A stretch of DNA of 50,006 nucleotides, from assembly GCA_031256675.1 (NCBI GenBank), contig JAIRQC010000126.1, positions 1 through 50,006 of the forward strand. Reading direction: 5' to 3'. The number at the start of each line of letters is the position of its first letter. Position 1 is the first letter of the stretch. The notes beneath the pieces are model-generated. The model was not told where the DNA came from. It was given only the letters and a program-made list of their open reading frames with translations, and searched no databases. The DNA is from Rikenellaceae bacterium (lineage in GTDB: Bacteria > Bacteroidota > Bacteroidia > Bacteroidales > Rikenellaceae). Shown one piece after another: positions 24,456 through 32,877 of the stretch. Both the position numbers and the translations under genes were made by a program.

Positions 24456-24893
24456 ATGGAAAACCCTGATGTTTTTTTCATGCGGCAGGCGCTGGTCGAG
24501 GCGGAACGGGCTTTTGCTGCGGGCGAGGTGCCTGTCGGGGCGGTGGTTGTCTGCGGTGGCAGGGTTGTCGGGCGGGGCCATAACCTGACGGAGCGACTGG
24601 GCGATGCGACGGCCCACGCGGAGATGCAGGCTGTGACGGCGGCAGCCTCGACGCTGGGAGGGAAATACCTTACCGAGTGTACGATATATGTTACGGTGGA
24701 GCCCTGTGTGATGTGCGCGGGGGCTCTGGCGTGGTCGCAAATCGGACGGGTGGTCTATGGCGCGGCGGATGCGAAGGCGGGCTATGGACGGTTCGGGGCG
24801 GGTTTGCTGCACCCGAAGACGGAGACGACGGGGGGCGTTTTGGAGGAGGAGTGCGCCGCGCTGATGAAGGATTTTTTTCGGGAGCGGCGATGA
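24456..24893 (+). CDS. tadA: tRNA-specific adenosine-34 deaminase
   Basis: It converts wobble adenosine to inosine in tRNA. The 145-residue product has the zinc and catalytic motifs HAE (residues 54-56) and PCVMC (83-87), with Cys84 and Cys87, and the YGAADAKAG loop. It starts one base after the permease stop and its own stop overlaps the U32 gene start (ATGA at 24890-24893). Confidence 0.95.
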   Translation: MENPDVFFMRQALVEAERAFAAGEVPVGAVVVCGGRVVGRGHNLTERLGDATAHAEMQAVTAAASTLGGKYLTECTIYVTVEPCVMCAGALAWSQIGRVVYGAADAKAGYGRFGAGLLHPKTETTGGVLEEECAALMKDFFRERR

Positions 24894-26713
24894 GACAGGT
24901 GGAGCTTCTGGCCCCGGCGCGGGATTTCGCTACGGCGCGCTCGGCGATAGACTGCGGCGCGGACGCGGTGTATATTGGGGCGCGGAGTTTCGGGGCGCGG
25001 CGGGCGGCGGGCAATGCGACCTCGGAGATTGAGCGGACGTGCCGCTATGCCCGTCTGTTCGGCGCGCGGGTCTACGTCACGCTCAACACGCTGGTTTTCG
25101 AGCACGAACTGCCTGAGGCCGAGGCGCTGGCGCGAGAGTTGATCGCGGCGGGGGCCGATGCGCTTATCGTGCAGGACATGGCATTCGTGCGGATGGGGCT
25201 CGGCGTCGAACTGCACGCCTCAACCCAGACGACCAACGCCTCGCCCGAAAAGGTGCGGTTCCTGCAAGAGTGCGGTTTTTCGCGCGTGATACTCGAACGG
25301 GGGCTGACCCTCGACGAGATAGGGGCGATCCGCGCGGCTACGGAGGTCGAACTGGAATGTTTCGTTCATGGCGCTGTGTGTGTGGGACATAGCGGCGCGT
25401 GCTACCTGAGCCGCTCGATGGGCGCGCGCAGCGGCAACCGCGGCGACTGCGCCCAGCCCTGCCGCCTCGCCTGCGACCTTGTGGACGGCGACGGGCGCAC
25501 GGTCATTGCCGACGCCCACCTGCTTTCGCTACGCGATCTCGACCTGTCGGCCCGCATTCCGGAGCTGGTCGAGGCGGGGATAAACTCGTTCAAGATCGAG
25601 GGGCGGCTCAAAGGACAGAGCTACGTGATGAACACGGTCGCGCATTACCGCCAGTTGATAGACCGCTGCGCCGCACGCGCCTCTTTCGGCGTTTCGAAGA
25701 CGGGTTTCGACCCCGACCCGCAGCGGAGCTTTACCCGCGGCGGGTCGGAATACTACCTCGATGGGCGCGCCCCCGGCATGGCCTCGTTCCGAACCCCGAA
25801 GGCCGTTGGGCGGTTCGTGGGGCGTGTGACGCGGGTCGGCGGCGACTTTTTCGAGATGGAGGGCGAGCCGCTGGCCCCCGGCGACGGGATCTGCTTCGGC
25901 GGCGGGAGCGGTTGCGATTTGGGAATTGCGGCAAGCAATTCCCAAAAGGCCGTCACAGGCTGCAATATTAATAAAGTGGAGGCCAATCGTGTGTGGCCCA
26001 ACAGGATGGATGGCGTTGCCCACGGCGTGGAGATATACCGCAACTTCGACAAGGCCTTCAACGATGCGCTCGAGAAGGCTCGTCCGCGGCGCGAAATTCC
26101 GGCAGTTATCGAGGTAGAGGTCTCGCTGAAAAGCCTGCGCGCCACGGCCACAGACAGCGCGGGGCGTAGCGCCGCAGCATCGCTCGACGGCCCGTTCGAG
26201 CGTGCCGACCGTCCGGCGCCAATGGCGGAGAGCATCAAAAGGCAGATGGCCCGCAGCGGAGACACTGTCTTTGCCGTTGATAGCGTCCGTGTCTCAGGCG
26301 AACCTGTCCCGTTCGTCCCCGCCTCCGCCCTGAACGCCCTGCGGCGCGAGTTGCTCGAACGTCTCGCCGAAACCCCGATCCCCGCCCGGCAGGTTGCCGA
26401 ACAGGGGGAGAGAGGTTGCGACGGAAACTTTCCCTGGCCCGCCACGGAGGCGCTGCCGCTCAACGTCGTCAATTCGCTCGCCCGCAGCTTCTATGCCGAC
26501 CACGGGGTTGCCCGTCTGCCGCCGCCCCTCGAACTCGCGGCGCGGCTGACCGGCCAAACGGTTATGACCACCCCCTACTGTCTGCGCCGCGAGATCGGCC
26601 AGTGCCTCGTCGACGGCGCAACGCTTCCCGAGCCCCTCGCGCTGCGTTACGGCCGCCACAGCTACCGGCTGCGCTTCGACTGCCGCAGGTGCATGATGGA
26701 GATAATTGCCTGA
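24890..26713 (+). CDS. U32 peptidase-family protein (RlhA/YegQ-like)
   Basis: Studied U32 members hydroxylate RNA (23S rRNA or tRNA) rather than cleave proteins. The 607-residue product starts at the ATG overlapping tadA (MRQVELLAPARDFATARSAI). It has the TIM-barrel-like first half with ADAVYIGARSFGAR, the Cys cluster CFVHGAVCVGHSGAC to DCAQPCRLAC (about residues 158-196), FKIEGRLKG, and a DUF3656-like C-terminal part. The operon partner tadA modifies tRNA, so an RNA-modification role is plausible. A perfect 9-bp hairpin lies within the coding region at 25921-25943. Confidence 0.88.
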   Translation: MRQVELLAPARDFATARSAIDCGADAVYIGARSFGARRAAGNATSEIERTCRYARLFGARVYVTLNTLVFEHELPEAEALARELIAAGADALIVQDMAFVRMGLGVELHASTQTTNASPEKVRFLQECGFSRVILERGLTLDEIGAIRAATEVELECFVHGAVCVGHSGACYLSRSMGARSGNRGDCAQPCRLACDLVDGDGRTVIADAHLLSLRDLDLSARIPELVEAGINSFKIEGRLKGQSYVMNTVAHYRQLIDRCAARASFGVSKTGFDPDPQRSFTRGGSEYYLDGRAPGMASFRTPKAVGRFVGRVTRVGGDFFEMEGEPLAPGDGICFGGGSGCDLGIAASNSQKAVTGCNINKVEANRVWPNRMDGVAHGVEIYRNFDKAFNDALEKARPRREIPAVIEVEVSLKSLRATATDSAGRSAAASLDGPFERADRPAPMAESIKRQMARSGDTVFAVDSVRVSGEPVPFVPASALNALRRELLERLAETPIPARQVAEQGERGCDGNFPWPATEALPLNVVNSLARSFYADHGVARLPPPLELAARLTGQTVMTTPYCLRREIGQCLVDGATLPEPLALRYGRHSYRLRFDCRRCMMEIIA

Positions 26714-26718
26714 GTGCC

Positions 26719-28194
26719 ATGTTGCGCGAGCTGCCGTTCCTGAGGATACTGATCCCTGCCGCGACGGGTATCCTGCTGGCCGACGCGACGGATATTGCGG
26801 GCGGGTGGATTTTTCTGCTCTTCCTCCTCGCGCTGGCCTGCGCGGCGACGCTCAAACGCTGGTCAGGGGCCTATCTGTGGGCGGCGATATGTTTTCTGTA
26901 TATGGCGCTGGCGGCGTGGGCGAGGCCGTCGAGCACGCTGCCTCACGGGGTCAGGGCCGTGGCGACGGCACGCATAACCGGCAACCCGACCGAAGCGGGG
27001 CGGTGGCTGCGCTCTCCGGCACGCATAACATCATGGCGTACAGACAGCCTTTGGCACAATACGTCGGAGCGGGTATTCCTTTATATGGACAGTTCGCTGA
27101 AAGCGGGCGTGGGGAGCGACATAGCTTTTCGCGGCTATTTCAACCCTGTCGGCGAGGGGGGCTACGGCGAACTGATGGCCCGGCGGGGCTACGGTGCGAA
27201 GGCCTATGTGCCTCGCTACGGGCTGATATATTCGATCGACAACGGACGGCGGAGCTTTTCGGAACGGGTAGCCCTGCTGCAAAAGTCGGTGGGCAGGCGG
27301 CTCGACCGTCTTGGCCTCGCCCCCGAGGAGAATGCCGTTGCGCAGGCGATGGTACTTGGCAACACGACCCGGATGTCGCCGCAGCTCCGCCGCGACTACG
27401 CCCGCGCCGGCACGACACACATTCTGTCGGTGTCGGGGATGCACGTGGGGGTGGTCTTTCTGTTCATCAACTGTCTACTGTGGCTCGTACCGCTGCTCCG
27501 GCGGGGTCACATAGCCAAAAACGCTGTTGCGGTGGCGGCTATATGGTCTTACGCCGCGTTGACCGGCATGTCACCGTCGGTGATGCGGGCGGCGTTCCTC
27601 TTCACCGGCACGCAGGCGGCGTTGGCCCTCTCCGCACGGTCGCAGCCGCTCAACACGCTCTTCGCCACGGGCGCGGTGATGCTCGCCCTGTCGCCCAACG
27701 CGCTGTGGGACGTCAGTTTTCAGCTTTCGTTCATGGCGGTGCTGTCGATCATGGTGTGGGGCGTGCCGCTCTACCGCGTTGTGCGCACGCGCTGGGGGGC
27801 GGTGAACGTAGTGTTGGCCGGCGTGACTGTCGGCGCGACGGTCACGCTGTTCACGGCCCCGGCGGTAGCGTGGCACTTCGGCTATTTCTCCGTGGTGGGC
27901 ATTGTGGTAAACATTGTGGTGGAGCTGCTGTCGTATGTGATCCTGGCAGGGTCGCTGACGTGGGTCGCGCTGCCGGCGGGATTTCTTGCACCGCTGTTGC
28001 GCTGGCCTGTCGAGAGTGCCCTGTGGCTGCAAAACAGGCTGTCGCACTGGGGTGCGGCGCAGAGCTGGGGCGTGGTGGAGAGCTCGCCGTCGGGCTGGAC
28101 GGTGGCGGCGATATACGCGGCGGTAATCGGGGCTACGGCGCTCTTTGTGCTAAGGAGGGAGGCGCGCCTTAAAGTGATGCGCCGCGAGAGGTAA
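26719..28194 (+). CDS. comEC: ComEC/Rec2-family DNA-uptake channel, short form
   Basis: ComEC forms the inner-membrane channel for single-stranded DNA in natural transformation. The 491-residue product has N-terminal membrane helices, a DUF4131-like soluble part and the Competence domain with ILSVSGMHVGVVFLF (from about residue 236), a TGMSPSVMRAAFL segment and many helices. It ends after the membrane region, so the C-terminal metallo-beta-lactamase-like domain of longer ComEC proteins is absent. The start at 26719 lies 5 bp after the U32 stop. Its 3' end overlaps the converging ICMT-like gene by 26 bp. Confidence 0.9.
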   Translation: MLRELPFLRILIPAATGILLADATDIAGGWIFLLFLLALACAATLKRWSGAYLWAAICFLYMALAAWARPSSTLPHGVRAVATARITGNPTEAGRWLRSPARITSWRTDSLWHNTSERVFLYMDSSLKAGVGSDIAFRGYFNPVGEGGYGELMARRGYGAKAYVPRYGLIYSIDNGRRSFSERVALLQKSVGRRLDRLGLAPEENAVAQAMVLGNTTRMSPQLRRDYARAGTTHILSVSGMHVGVVFLFINCLLWLVPLLRRGHIAKNAVAVAAIWSYAALTGMSPSVMRAAFLFTGTQAALALSARSQPLNTLFATGAVMLALSPNALWDVSFQLSFMAVLSIMVWGVPLYRVVRTRWGAVNVVLAGVTVGATVTLFTAPAVAWHFGYFSVVGIVVNIVVELLSYVILAGSLTWVALPAGFLAPLLRWPVESALWLQNRLSHWGAAQSWGVVESSPSGWTVAAIYAAVIGATALFVLRREARLKVMRRER

Positions 28195-28840
28195 GTCGGG
28201 CGGCGGCGACGGCGAGGAGCAACGCCAGCAGCGGGACAAGGGTAAGGAAATCCCCAACAATGAAGTGCACCCGAAGGCTGCGCGCCACATCCGTTACCAT
28301 AAAGCACAGCGTGACGACTGTCATCGGAGCGAGTTGTTCGCCCAGGGCCTGCCGGACGGTCTTGTTCACTTTGGGCGGGGTGTATCCGGCGAACCTGGGC
28401 CATATTGCCCCCGTTGCGTCGCGCCACGCAAGGAAGTCGTCGCCGTATTTTCGCTCCAAAAGCCGCTCCTCCACGGGGATCATCAGCCACAGTGCCGCCG
28501 CCGCGCCGACGATGGTCAGCACAAGGAACCACATTGCGCCGCCGTGAACGGCCAGCGCAATGACCGTCAGCGCGGCGGCGGCATGGCGCGGGTAACGCAT
28601 CACGGAGTGTATGCCCCCTGCCGCGCGCCTTTCGGCAGGCGAGCGTCCGGGGCTGCGGGCCGCCATGGTCAGCAGCGCAAGGGCCGCCGCGACAAGCGCA
28701 AAAGCCACCGACGGAGAGTTCCGGAGGCGGAACGGGGTGGCGAGACAGATAGCGCCGAGGTTACACGCCGCCGCCAGCGGCGGCAGCATCCGCCGGAACC
28801 TACACAATATCAGTCCCGTTGCCTCTTTGCATCCAGCCAT
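28169..28840 (-). CDS. Isoprenylcysteine/phospholipid methyltransferase-like membrane protein
   Basis: The 223-residue product has about five hydrophobic segments. The central VMRYPRHAAAAL and the later PVEERLLERKYGDDFLAWRDAT match the ICMT/PEMT pattern (an RHP-like motif, then EE..L...YG..F..W), whose members methylate lipids or prenyl-cysteine with SAM. An unusual C-terminal extension of about 60 residues ends in two more membrane segments. Starts at 28840 (overlapping the PAP2 gene by 31 bp) or 28789 are both possible. Being last in a run that includes a PAP2 phosphatase, a lipid role fits. Confidence 0.6.
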   Translation of the reverse strand: MAGCKEATGLILCRFRRMLPPLAAACNLGAICLATPFRLRNSPSVAFALVAAALALLTMAARSPGRSPAERRAAGGIHSVMRYPRHAAAALTVIALAVHGGAMWFLVLTIVGAAAALWLMIPVEERLLERKYGDDFLAWRDATGAIWPRFAGYTPPKVNKTVRQALGEQLAPMTVVTLCFMVTDVARSLRVHFIVGDFLTLVPLLALLLAVAAARLTSRGASL

Positions 28841-29364
28841 AGGAAAAGTTTATAGCCCAGCCACCCCAGCAGGCAGCCGTCGACAAAGCCGAAAAGCAGG
28901 TCGGCAGGGAAGTGCGCCCCCAGATAGATGCGGCTGTACGCCACCAGCACAGTCCATACGGCGAGCAATGTCGCAACCCACCGTCGGTGGAAGATGAGCG
29001 AGGCGAAGGTCGCAATGGCCGCCGTGGTCGCCGCATGGGCCGACACCGTGCCGTAAAGTCCGCCTGCGTAGCCCCTGACGGTGTGTATGATCCCCTGAAA
29101 CTCCGGAGTATGGGTCGGGCGCAGCTTCTGCACGGAGTACTTGAATATATTGGCTATCTGGTCGGCAGTCACCACCGCCAGCGCCATCGCACCCACGGCG
29201 AGCAGCATCCCCCGCCACCCGAAGCGACGCAGAAAGAGGTACGCCAGCAGCGCGTAGAGAGGGATCCATACGAATCCCTTCGAAACGTGCCAGAAAAAGG
29301 AGTCCAGCGCAGGGCCCCCGTCGAAATTCAGGGACAGGAACAGCGAACGATCAAGTTCTTTCAT
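28810..29364 (-). CDS. PAP2-family phosphatase
   Basis: The 184-residue integral membrane product has the three acid-phosphatase motifs: KYSVQKLRP (residues 75-83), SAHA with His110, and SRIYLGAHFPAD (144-155). Members dephosphorylate undecaprenyl diphosphate, phosphatidyl-phosphates or lipid A. The start at 29364 (MKELDRSLFL) was chosen as it begins the conserved part and lies after a TAnnTTTG element; an in-frame ATG 24 bp upstream exists. The PSGH motif is changed to SAHA, tolerated in some homologues. Confidence 0.9.
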   Translation of the reverse strand: MKELDRSLFLSLNFDGGPALDSFFWHVSKGFVWIPLYALLAYLFLRRFGWRGMLLAVGAMALAVVTADQIANIFKYSVQKLRPTHTPEFQGIIHTVRGYAGGLYGTVSAHAATTAAIATFASLIFHRRWVATLLAVWTVLVAYSRIYLGAHFPADLLFGFVDGCLLGWLGYKLFLWLDAKRQRD

Positions 29365-29385
29365 GGGGCATGAGGTAATTGGGGA

Positions 29386-29393
29386 CAAAGATA
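29386..29393 (-). promoter_or_regulatory. Possible internal promoter for the PAP2 gene
   Basis: TATCTTTG on the minus strand matches TAnnTTTG and lies 22 bp before the PAP2 start. It sits immediately after the stop of the amidohydrolase gene (29395), so PAP2 may have its own promoter in addition to readthrough. Confidence 0.5.
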
Positions 29394-29394
29394 G

Positions 29395-30531
29395 TCAAAT
29401 TATTCGTTTTGTCGTTGCGGCGGGCGTAATGGTTCGGGTGCGGGGGTCGACGCCGGAGAGCAGGACAACGCCGCCGGTGGAGCCAGGTTCGAGGCGGGAG
29501 GTCGTGCCTAGCGCCTCGGCGCCGTTCGACGTTACCCAGCCGAGCAGCTCCTCGAGCGGCGCGTCGGGCAGCAGCTTCATCTCCTCGACGAGCGAGAGCG
29601 AACTGTTGGAGGCGAGCGAGTCTGTGCCCAGGGCGATGCGCACGCCGCTGCGGCGGAGCATCGCCACGGGCGGCAGCGTGCCGGAGATGTAGATGTTGGA
29701 ACGGGGACAGAGGGCCAAGGTGAGGTTGTCGCCGAAGCGTGCCGCAAGTGCATCGAGCTCTTCGCGCCCCATGAACGTATTGTGTACCAGCATTATCCTG
29801 CGACTGGACGGGACGTTGCGGATGATCCGCTCCGCAGGCGAGCCGTAATGGAGAAAGTCGACCTCCAGTCCACGTTCCATGTACCAGTCAAACAGCTCGC
29901 CGCGCCCCTCGAACAGTTCGCGCTCGGCGACGCTCTCCATAAAGTGTACCGACAGCGGCCCCTCGCCCGTCGTCGCGGCATGGCGGAAGTCTGCCTCATA
30001 AAGGGAATATGTGCTGTGAGGAGTAAGCGAATGGTCGAGTTCGCCGGCGGCAGCCAGCGTCGCCTCGGCCCTTGCCCGCGCCCCTGAGTAGAGCCCCGAC
30101 AGCTCGATAAAGGTGTGGTAGGCGATGCGGCTCTTTTTCTTGACCGCGAACGAGACAGCGTCGTTGCTTACGTCGCCCGCAATGCCGATACCCTCGCTCC
30201 ACATTCGTGCGTCGCGATATTCGGCGGTAGCCCGCACAACTTCGGGCCTGCCGCCGCGCATGGAGACCACCTCGCGGGCAAAGCGGCACAGTCCGCCACC
30301 CGGCGCGATAGCCCCGCGAAGGTGCGAGAGTTCAAGGTGGCAGTGGGCGTTGACAAGCGGAGGGATCAGTATGCCGTTATAAAACTCCACATCGCTGAGC
30401 GAGTCGACGCGCTGCGAGCGGGCCATGTCGACGACTGTACCCGTCTCATCGAGCGTCGCCACCATGTTCGGCAGCAGGCCGTCGGGGCTGTAAAGGAGCT
30501 GGGAGGCTATCCGCCGCAATTTTTTTGACAT
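29395..30531 (-). CDS. Amidohydrolase-family deaminase-like enzyme
   Basis: The 378-residue product belongs to the metal-dependent amidohydrolase superfamily (TRZ/ATZ, guanine deaminase or aminodeoxyfutalosine deaminase-like). Residues 58-70 carry the metal motif in PLVNAHCHLELSH (His63, His65); later come LTPHSTYSL, LVHNTFM and ALGTDSLASN with the catalytic Asp. The substrate cannot be fixed. The start at 30531 gives the N-terminal strand expected for the family, yet lies 86 bp inside the preceding DUF4296 gene; a later start at 30465 would still overlap. Confidence 0.8.
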   Translation of the reverse strand: MSKKLRRIASQLLYSPDGLLPNMVATLDETGTVVDMARSQRVDSLSDVEFYNGILIPPLVNAHCHLELSHLRGAIAPGGGLCRFAREVVSMRGGRPEVVRATAEYRDARMWSEGIGIAGDVSNDAVSFAVKKKSRIAYHTFIELSGLYSGARARAEATLAAAGELDHSLTPHSTYSLYEADFRHAATTGEGPLSVHFMESVAERELFEGRGELFDWYMERGLEVDFLHYGSPAERIIRNVPSSRRIMLVHNTFMGREELDALAARFGDNLTLALCPRSNIYISGTLPPVAMLRRSGVRIALGTDSLASNSSLSLVEEMKLLPDAPLEELLGWVTSNGAEALGTTSRLEPGSTGGVVLLSGVDPRTRTITPAATTKRII

Positions 30532-31297
30532 CTATCACGAAATTATGGCCGAACAGGACACGGTTCATGCTGTCGCGCGCCACATCACGCGGCAGGTAGC
30601 GCACGATGACCAGCGAATCGACCGTGATGGAGGTCGCGCTGGCCGTCGGGTTCGAAAAGTCGGCGATCCGCAGCTTCATGCGCTTCATCTGTCCGTTCGC
30701 CTCGAAGGAGTATTCACGCTTGTGCCGTCTCAACCGTTCGAGCCACTGCGTGTTGAGCGTCGTTTTCCTGCCCGTCGAGTCCTCGACAGCGATCGTCGTG
30801 CGCTGGCCGTAGTTGACGTCCGCCGAATCTATGAGTATGTTATACACGACAGTGTAGCGGCCCGGTTCCAGCGGCAGTTTCACCGTCAACTTCGACGTGT
30901 CGGCCAGCCGCCTCACCCTGATCAGCGAATCTTTTCTTACTATATGGCAAAAGCGCGCCCCGGCTGCCGAGTCGATCCGCTCGATAGTCGCAACCTTTTG
31001 CTGACAGGCCATATACATCCGTTCGAGGTCGCTGTGCGTCGCCGTAATAATATCGCTCAGCTTCGAGCTCTTCCGTCGCGAGAAATTGGCCAGCGTATGC
31101 CGGAAGTCAGCCAGCGAGTAGCCATAATGGCTGAACAGGGGCTCATAAATGTCCAGCGAGTCCGTCATGACCGTGTGCGACGACGCATAGGCGTTCGACA
31201 AGTAAATATCCCGCACGATCTCTTTGAGCTTGTCGTCAGGAATGACCCGCGGCCCGCAACCCGCCAGCAACAGGGCCAGTATATATATTCTTCTCAT
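30446..31297 (-). CDS. DUF4296 domain lipoprotein
   Basis: The 283-residue product starts at 31297 (MRRIYILALLLAGCGP) with the lipobox LAGC and lipid Cys14; the frame is open further upstream but inside the permease gene. The DUF4296 part spans about residues 18-110 (DKLKEIVRDIYLSNAYASSH, FSHYGYSLADFRHTL). The rest is beta-rich. The last 28 codons overlap the amidohydrolase start in another frame, giving a Pro/Arg-rich tail. The function is unknown; many members are essential-looking Bacteroidetes envelope lipoproteins. Confidence 0.82.
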   Translation of the reverse strand: MRRIYILALLLAGCGPRVIPDDKLKEIVRDIYLSNAYASSHTVMTDSLDIYEPLFSHYGYSLADFRHTLANFSRRKSSKLSDIITATHSDLERMYMACQQKVATIERIDSAAGARFCHIVRKDSLIRVRRLADTSKLTVKLPLEPGRYTVVYNILIDSADVNYGQRTTIAVEDSTGRKTTLNTQWLERLRRHKREYSFEANGQMKRMKLRIADFSNPTASATSITVDSLVIVRYLPRDVARDSMNRVLFGHNFVIDVKKIAADSLPAPLQPRRPAAEHGGDAR

Positions 31298-31299
31298 AA

Positions 31300-32511
31300 C
31301 TATCTGCGTAACATGATCGAAGCGGTAAGACGGATGATCAAAAAGTTCAGTGTCGTGAAGGTCGCGGCGACCAGTGCCACGTCCCACAAGCGTACCTCGA
31401 CCGGATAGCTCCGGACAAGGAACGACTGGGCGGGCATCGGCACGAGGCCGAGGCGTTGCTGGGCATAGCAGACCGCCAGTCCGAGCAGCAGCCCGCCGAC
31501 GGCCCCGAGCATGGAGACAAGCATGGCGTGGGCGACGAATATCCGGCGCACAAGGGCGGCGGGAGCTCCCATGACGGAGAGCGTTGCGATGTCGTCGCGC
31601 TTGTCGATGATGAGCATCGCAAGCGAGCCGACCACGGCGCAGGAGGAGATGAGCAGCACCATCAGGACGATGAAAAATATGCCCCACTTCTCGGAGGCCA
31701 TGATGCGGTAGAGGGAGGCTTTCTGCTGAAAGCGGTCTTTCACGGTATAGTCGCTGCCGAGCGAGTTCTGCAACGTTGCGACGGTACGTTCGACGGAAGC
31801 CCCTTCGGCGAGGCGCACCATGACGCCCGACACGCGGCACGGATAGTCGAACACGCGGCGGGCAAAGTCGAGAGGTACGACAATATACTCGCCGTCGGTC
31901 TGGGCGTCGAGGGTGAAGACGCCCGAAGCTTGCAGGCTGCCGGTGCGGAAGTTATCCAGCGGCAGCAGCGACGAGAACGATCCGCCGCGACGGGGCGCGA
32001 ACAGGCGCAGGGGCTCTTCGAAGGTGTAGTTCAGCGCGAGATTGTAGGCCACGCCGCGGCCCACCAGCGCGCGGGGCATGTCGCCGAACCAGGGCATGTA
32101 CTCCCCGAGGTCGACCGCCGCCTCGATCGGGATCACCTGCGCAAAGAGCGAATCCACCCCGCGCACCGTGGCGATGAACTGTCTATCGCCGTAGACCAGC
32201 AGCGCCGTCTCGTCGAGGAACAGCGAAGTTTGCCCGACCCCTTGTGTGGCATTCACCGTTTGCAGCAGGCTGTCCGGCTCGAAGGTCTTGCCGCGCGCGG
32301 GCGAGATCAGTATATCTGGGTCGAAATGGCTGAACATCGTGCGGATCATGCCGTCGAAGCCGTTGAAGACAGACAGCAATATGATCATCGCCGCCACCGG
32401 AACGGCCACGGCCACGGCGCTGACCCCAGTGATCAGGTTGATCACCGAGTGCGACCGGCGCGAGTGCAGATAGCGTCCGGCAACGAACCGGGCCAGCCAA
32501 CCCTGTCTCAT
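31300..32511 (-). CDS. LolC/LolE-like ABC permease
   Basis: The 403-residue FtsX-type permease has one N-terminal helix (VINLITGVSAVAVAVPVAAM), a large periplasmic domain and three C-terminal helices (IFFIVLMVLLISSCAVVG, AHAMLVSMLGAVGGLLLGLA, DVALVAATFTTLNFLI). This layout matches permeases of lipoprotein-release (Lol) transporters. Its start overlaps the rbfA stop (ATGA at 32508-32511) and the DUF4296 lipoprotein starts 2 bp later. The ATPase partner is not in this window. Confidence 0.88.
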   Translation of the reverse strand: MRQGWLARFVAGRYLHSRRSHSVINLITGVSAVAVAVPVAAMIILLSVFNGFDGMIRTMFSHFDPDILISPARGKTFEPDSLLQTVNATQGVGQTSLFLDETALLVYGDRQFIATVRGVDSLFAQVIPIEAAVDLGEYMPWFGDMPRALVGRGVAYNLALNYTFEEPLRLFAPRRGGSFSSLLPLDNFRTGSLQASGVFTLDAQTDGEYIVVPLDFARRVFDYPCRVSGVMVRLAEGASVERTVATLQNSLGSDYTVKDRFQQKASLYRIMASEKWGIFFIVLMVLLISSCAVVGSLAMLIIDKRDDIATLSVMGAPAALVRRIFVAHAMLVSMLGAVGGLLLGLAVCYAQQRLGLVPMPAQSFLVRSYPVEVRLWDVALVAATFTTLNFLIIRLTASIMLRR

Positions 32512-32855
32512 TTGTCCGCTTTAAGCAGATTGTCGATATTTTCGAGATATTCCAGCGAGTCGTCCAGCGCAAAGGCGATCTCCGGCACCTGTCTCAACTG
32601 GTGTTTGATCCGCGTCCCCAGCGCCTTGCGCACCAGCCACACATTCTCTTCGAGCGTCTCCATTATCTTTCCGCTGTTCCCGAAGGGGAAAATGCTAAGA
32701 TAGATCTTCGCAAAGCTCAGGTCGGGGCTCACCCGCACCGCCGTAACCGACGCCATCGACCCCCGTACCAGGTGGGCCCCCTCGCGTAGAAATATGTCGC
32801 TGACGTCCCGCTGTATCTGTCGGGACACCTTCTGCTGACGTGTTGTCTCTGCCAT
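32508..32855 (-). CDS. rbfA: Ribosome-binding factor A
   Basis: RbfA binds the 30S subunit during maturation and is needed for cold adaptation. The 115-residue KH-fold product begins MAETTRQQKVSRQIQRDVSD and has the expected VTAVRVSPDLSFAKIYLSIF and a C-terminal LRQVPEIAFALDDSLEY. The length is normal. It sits between the PorT-like and LolC/E-like genes in one operon. Confidence 0.95.
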   Translation of the reverse strand: MAETTRQQKVSRQIQRDVSDIFLREGAHLVRGSMASVTAVRVSPDLSFAKIYLSIFPFGNSGKIMETLEENVWLVRKALGTRIKHQLRQVPEIAFALDDSLEYLENIDNLLKADK

Positions 32856-32877
32856 TTTAACTCTCTGTTATGCCTCC

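Noticed and set aside
31298-31840. 181-codon upstream extension of the DUF4296 protein
   Set aside because: It lies inside the LolC/E-like gene and removes the lipoprotein signal from the N-terminus.
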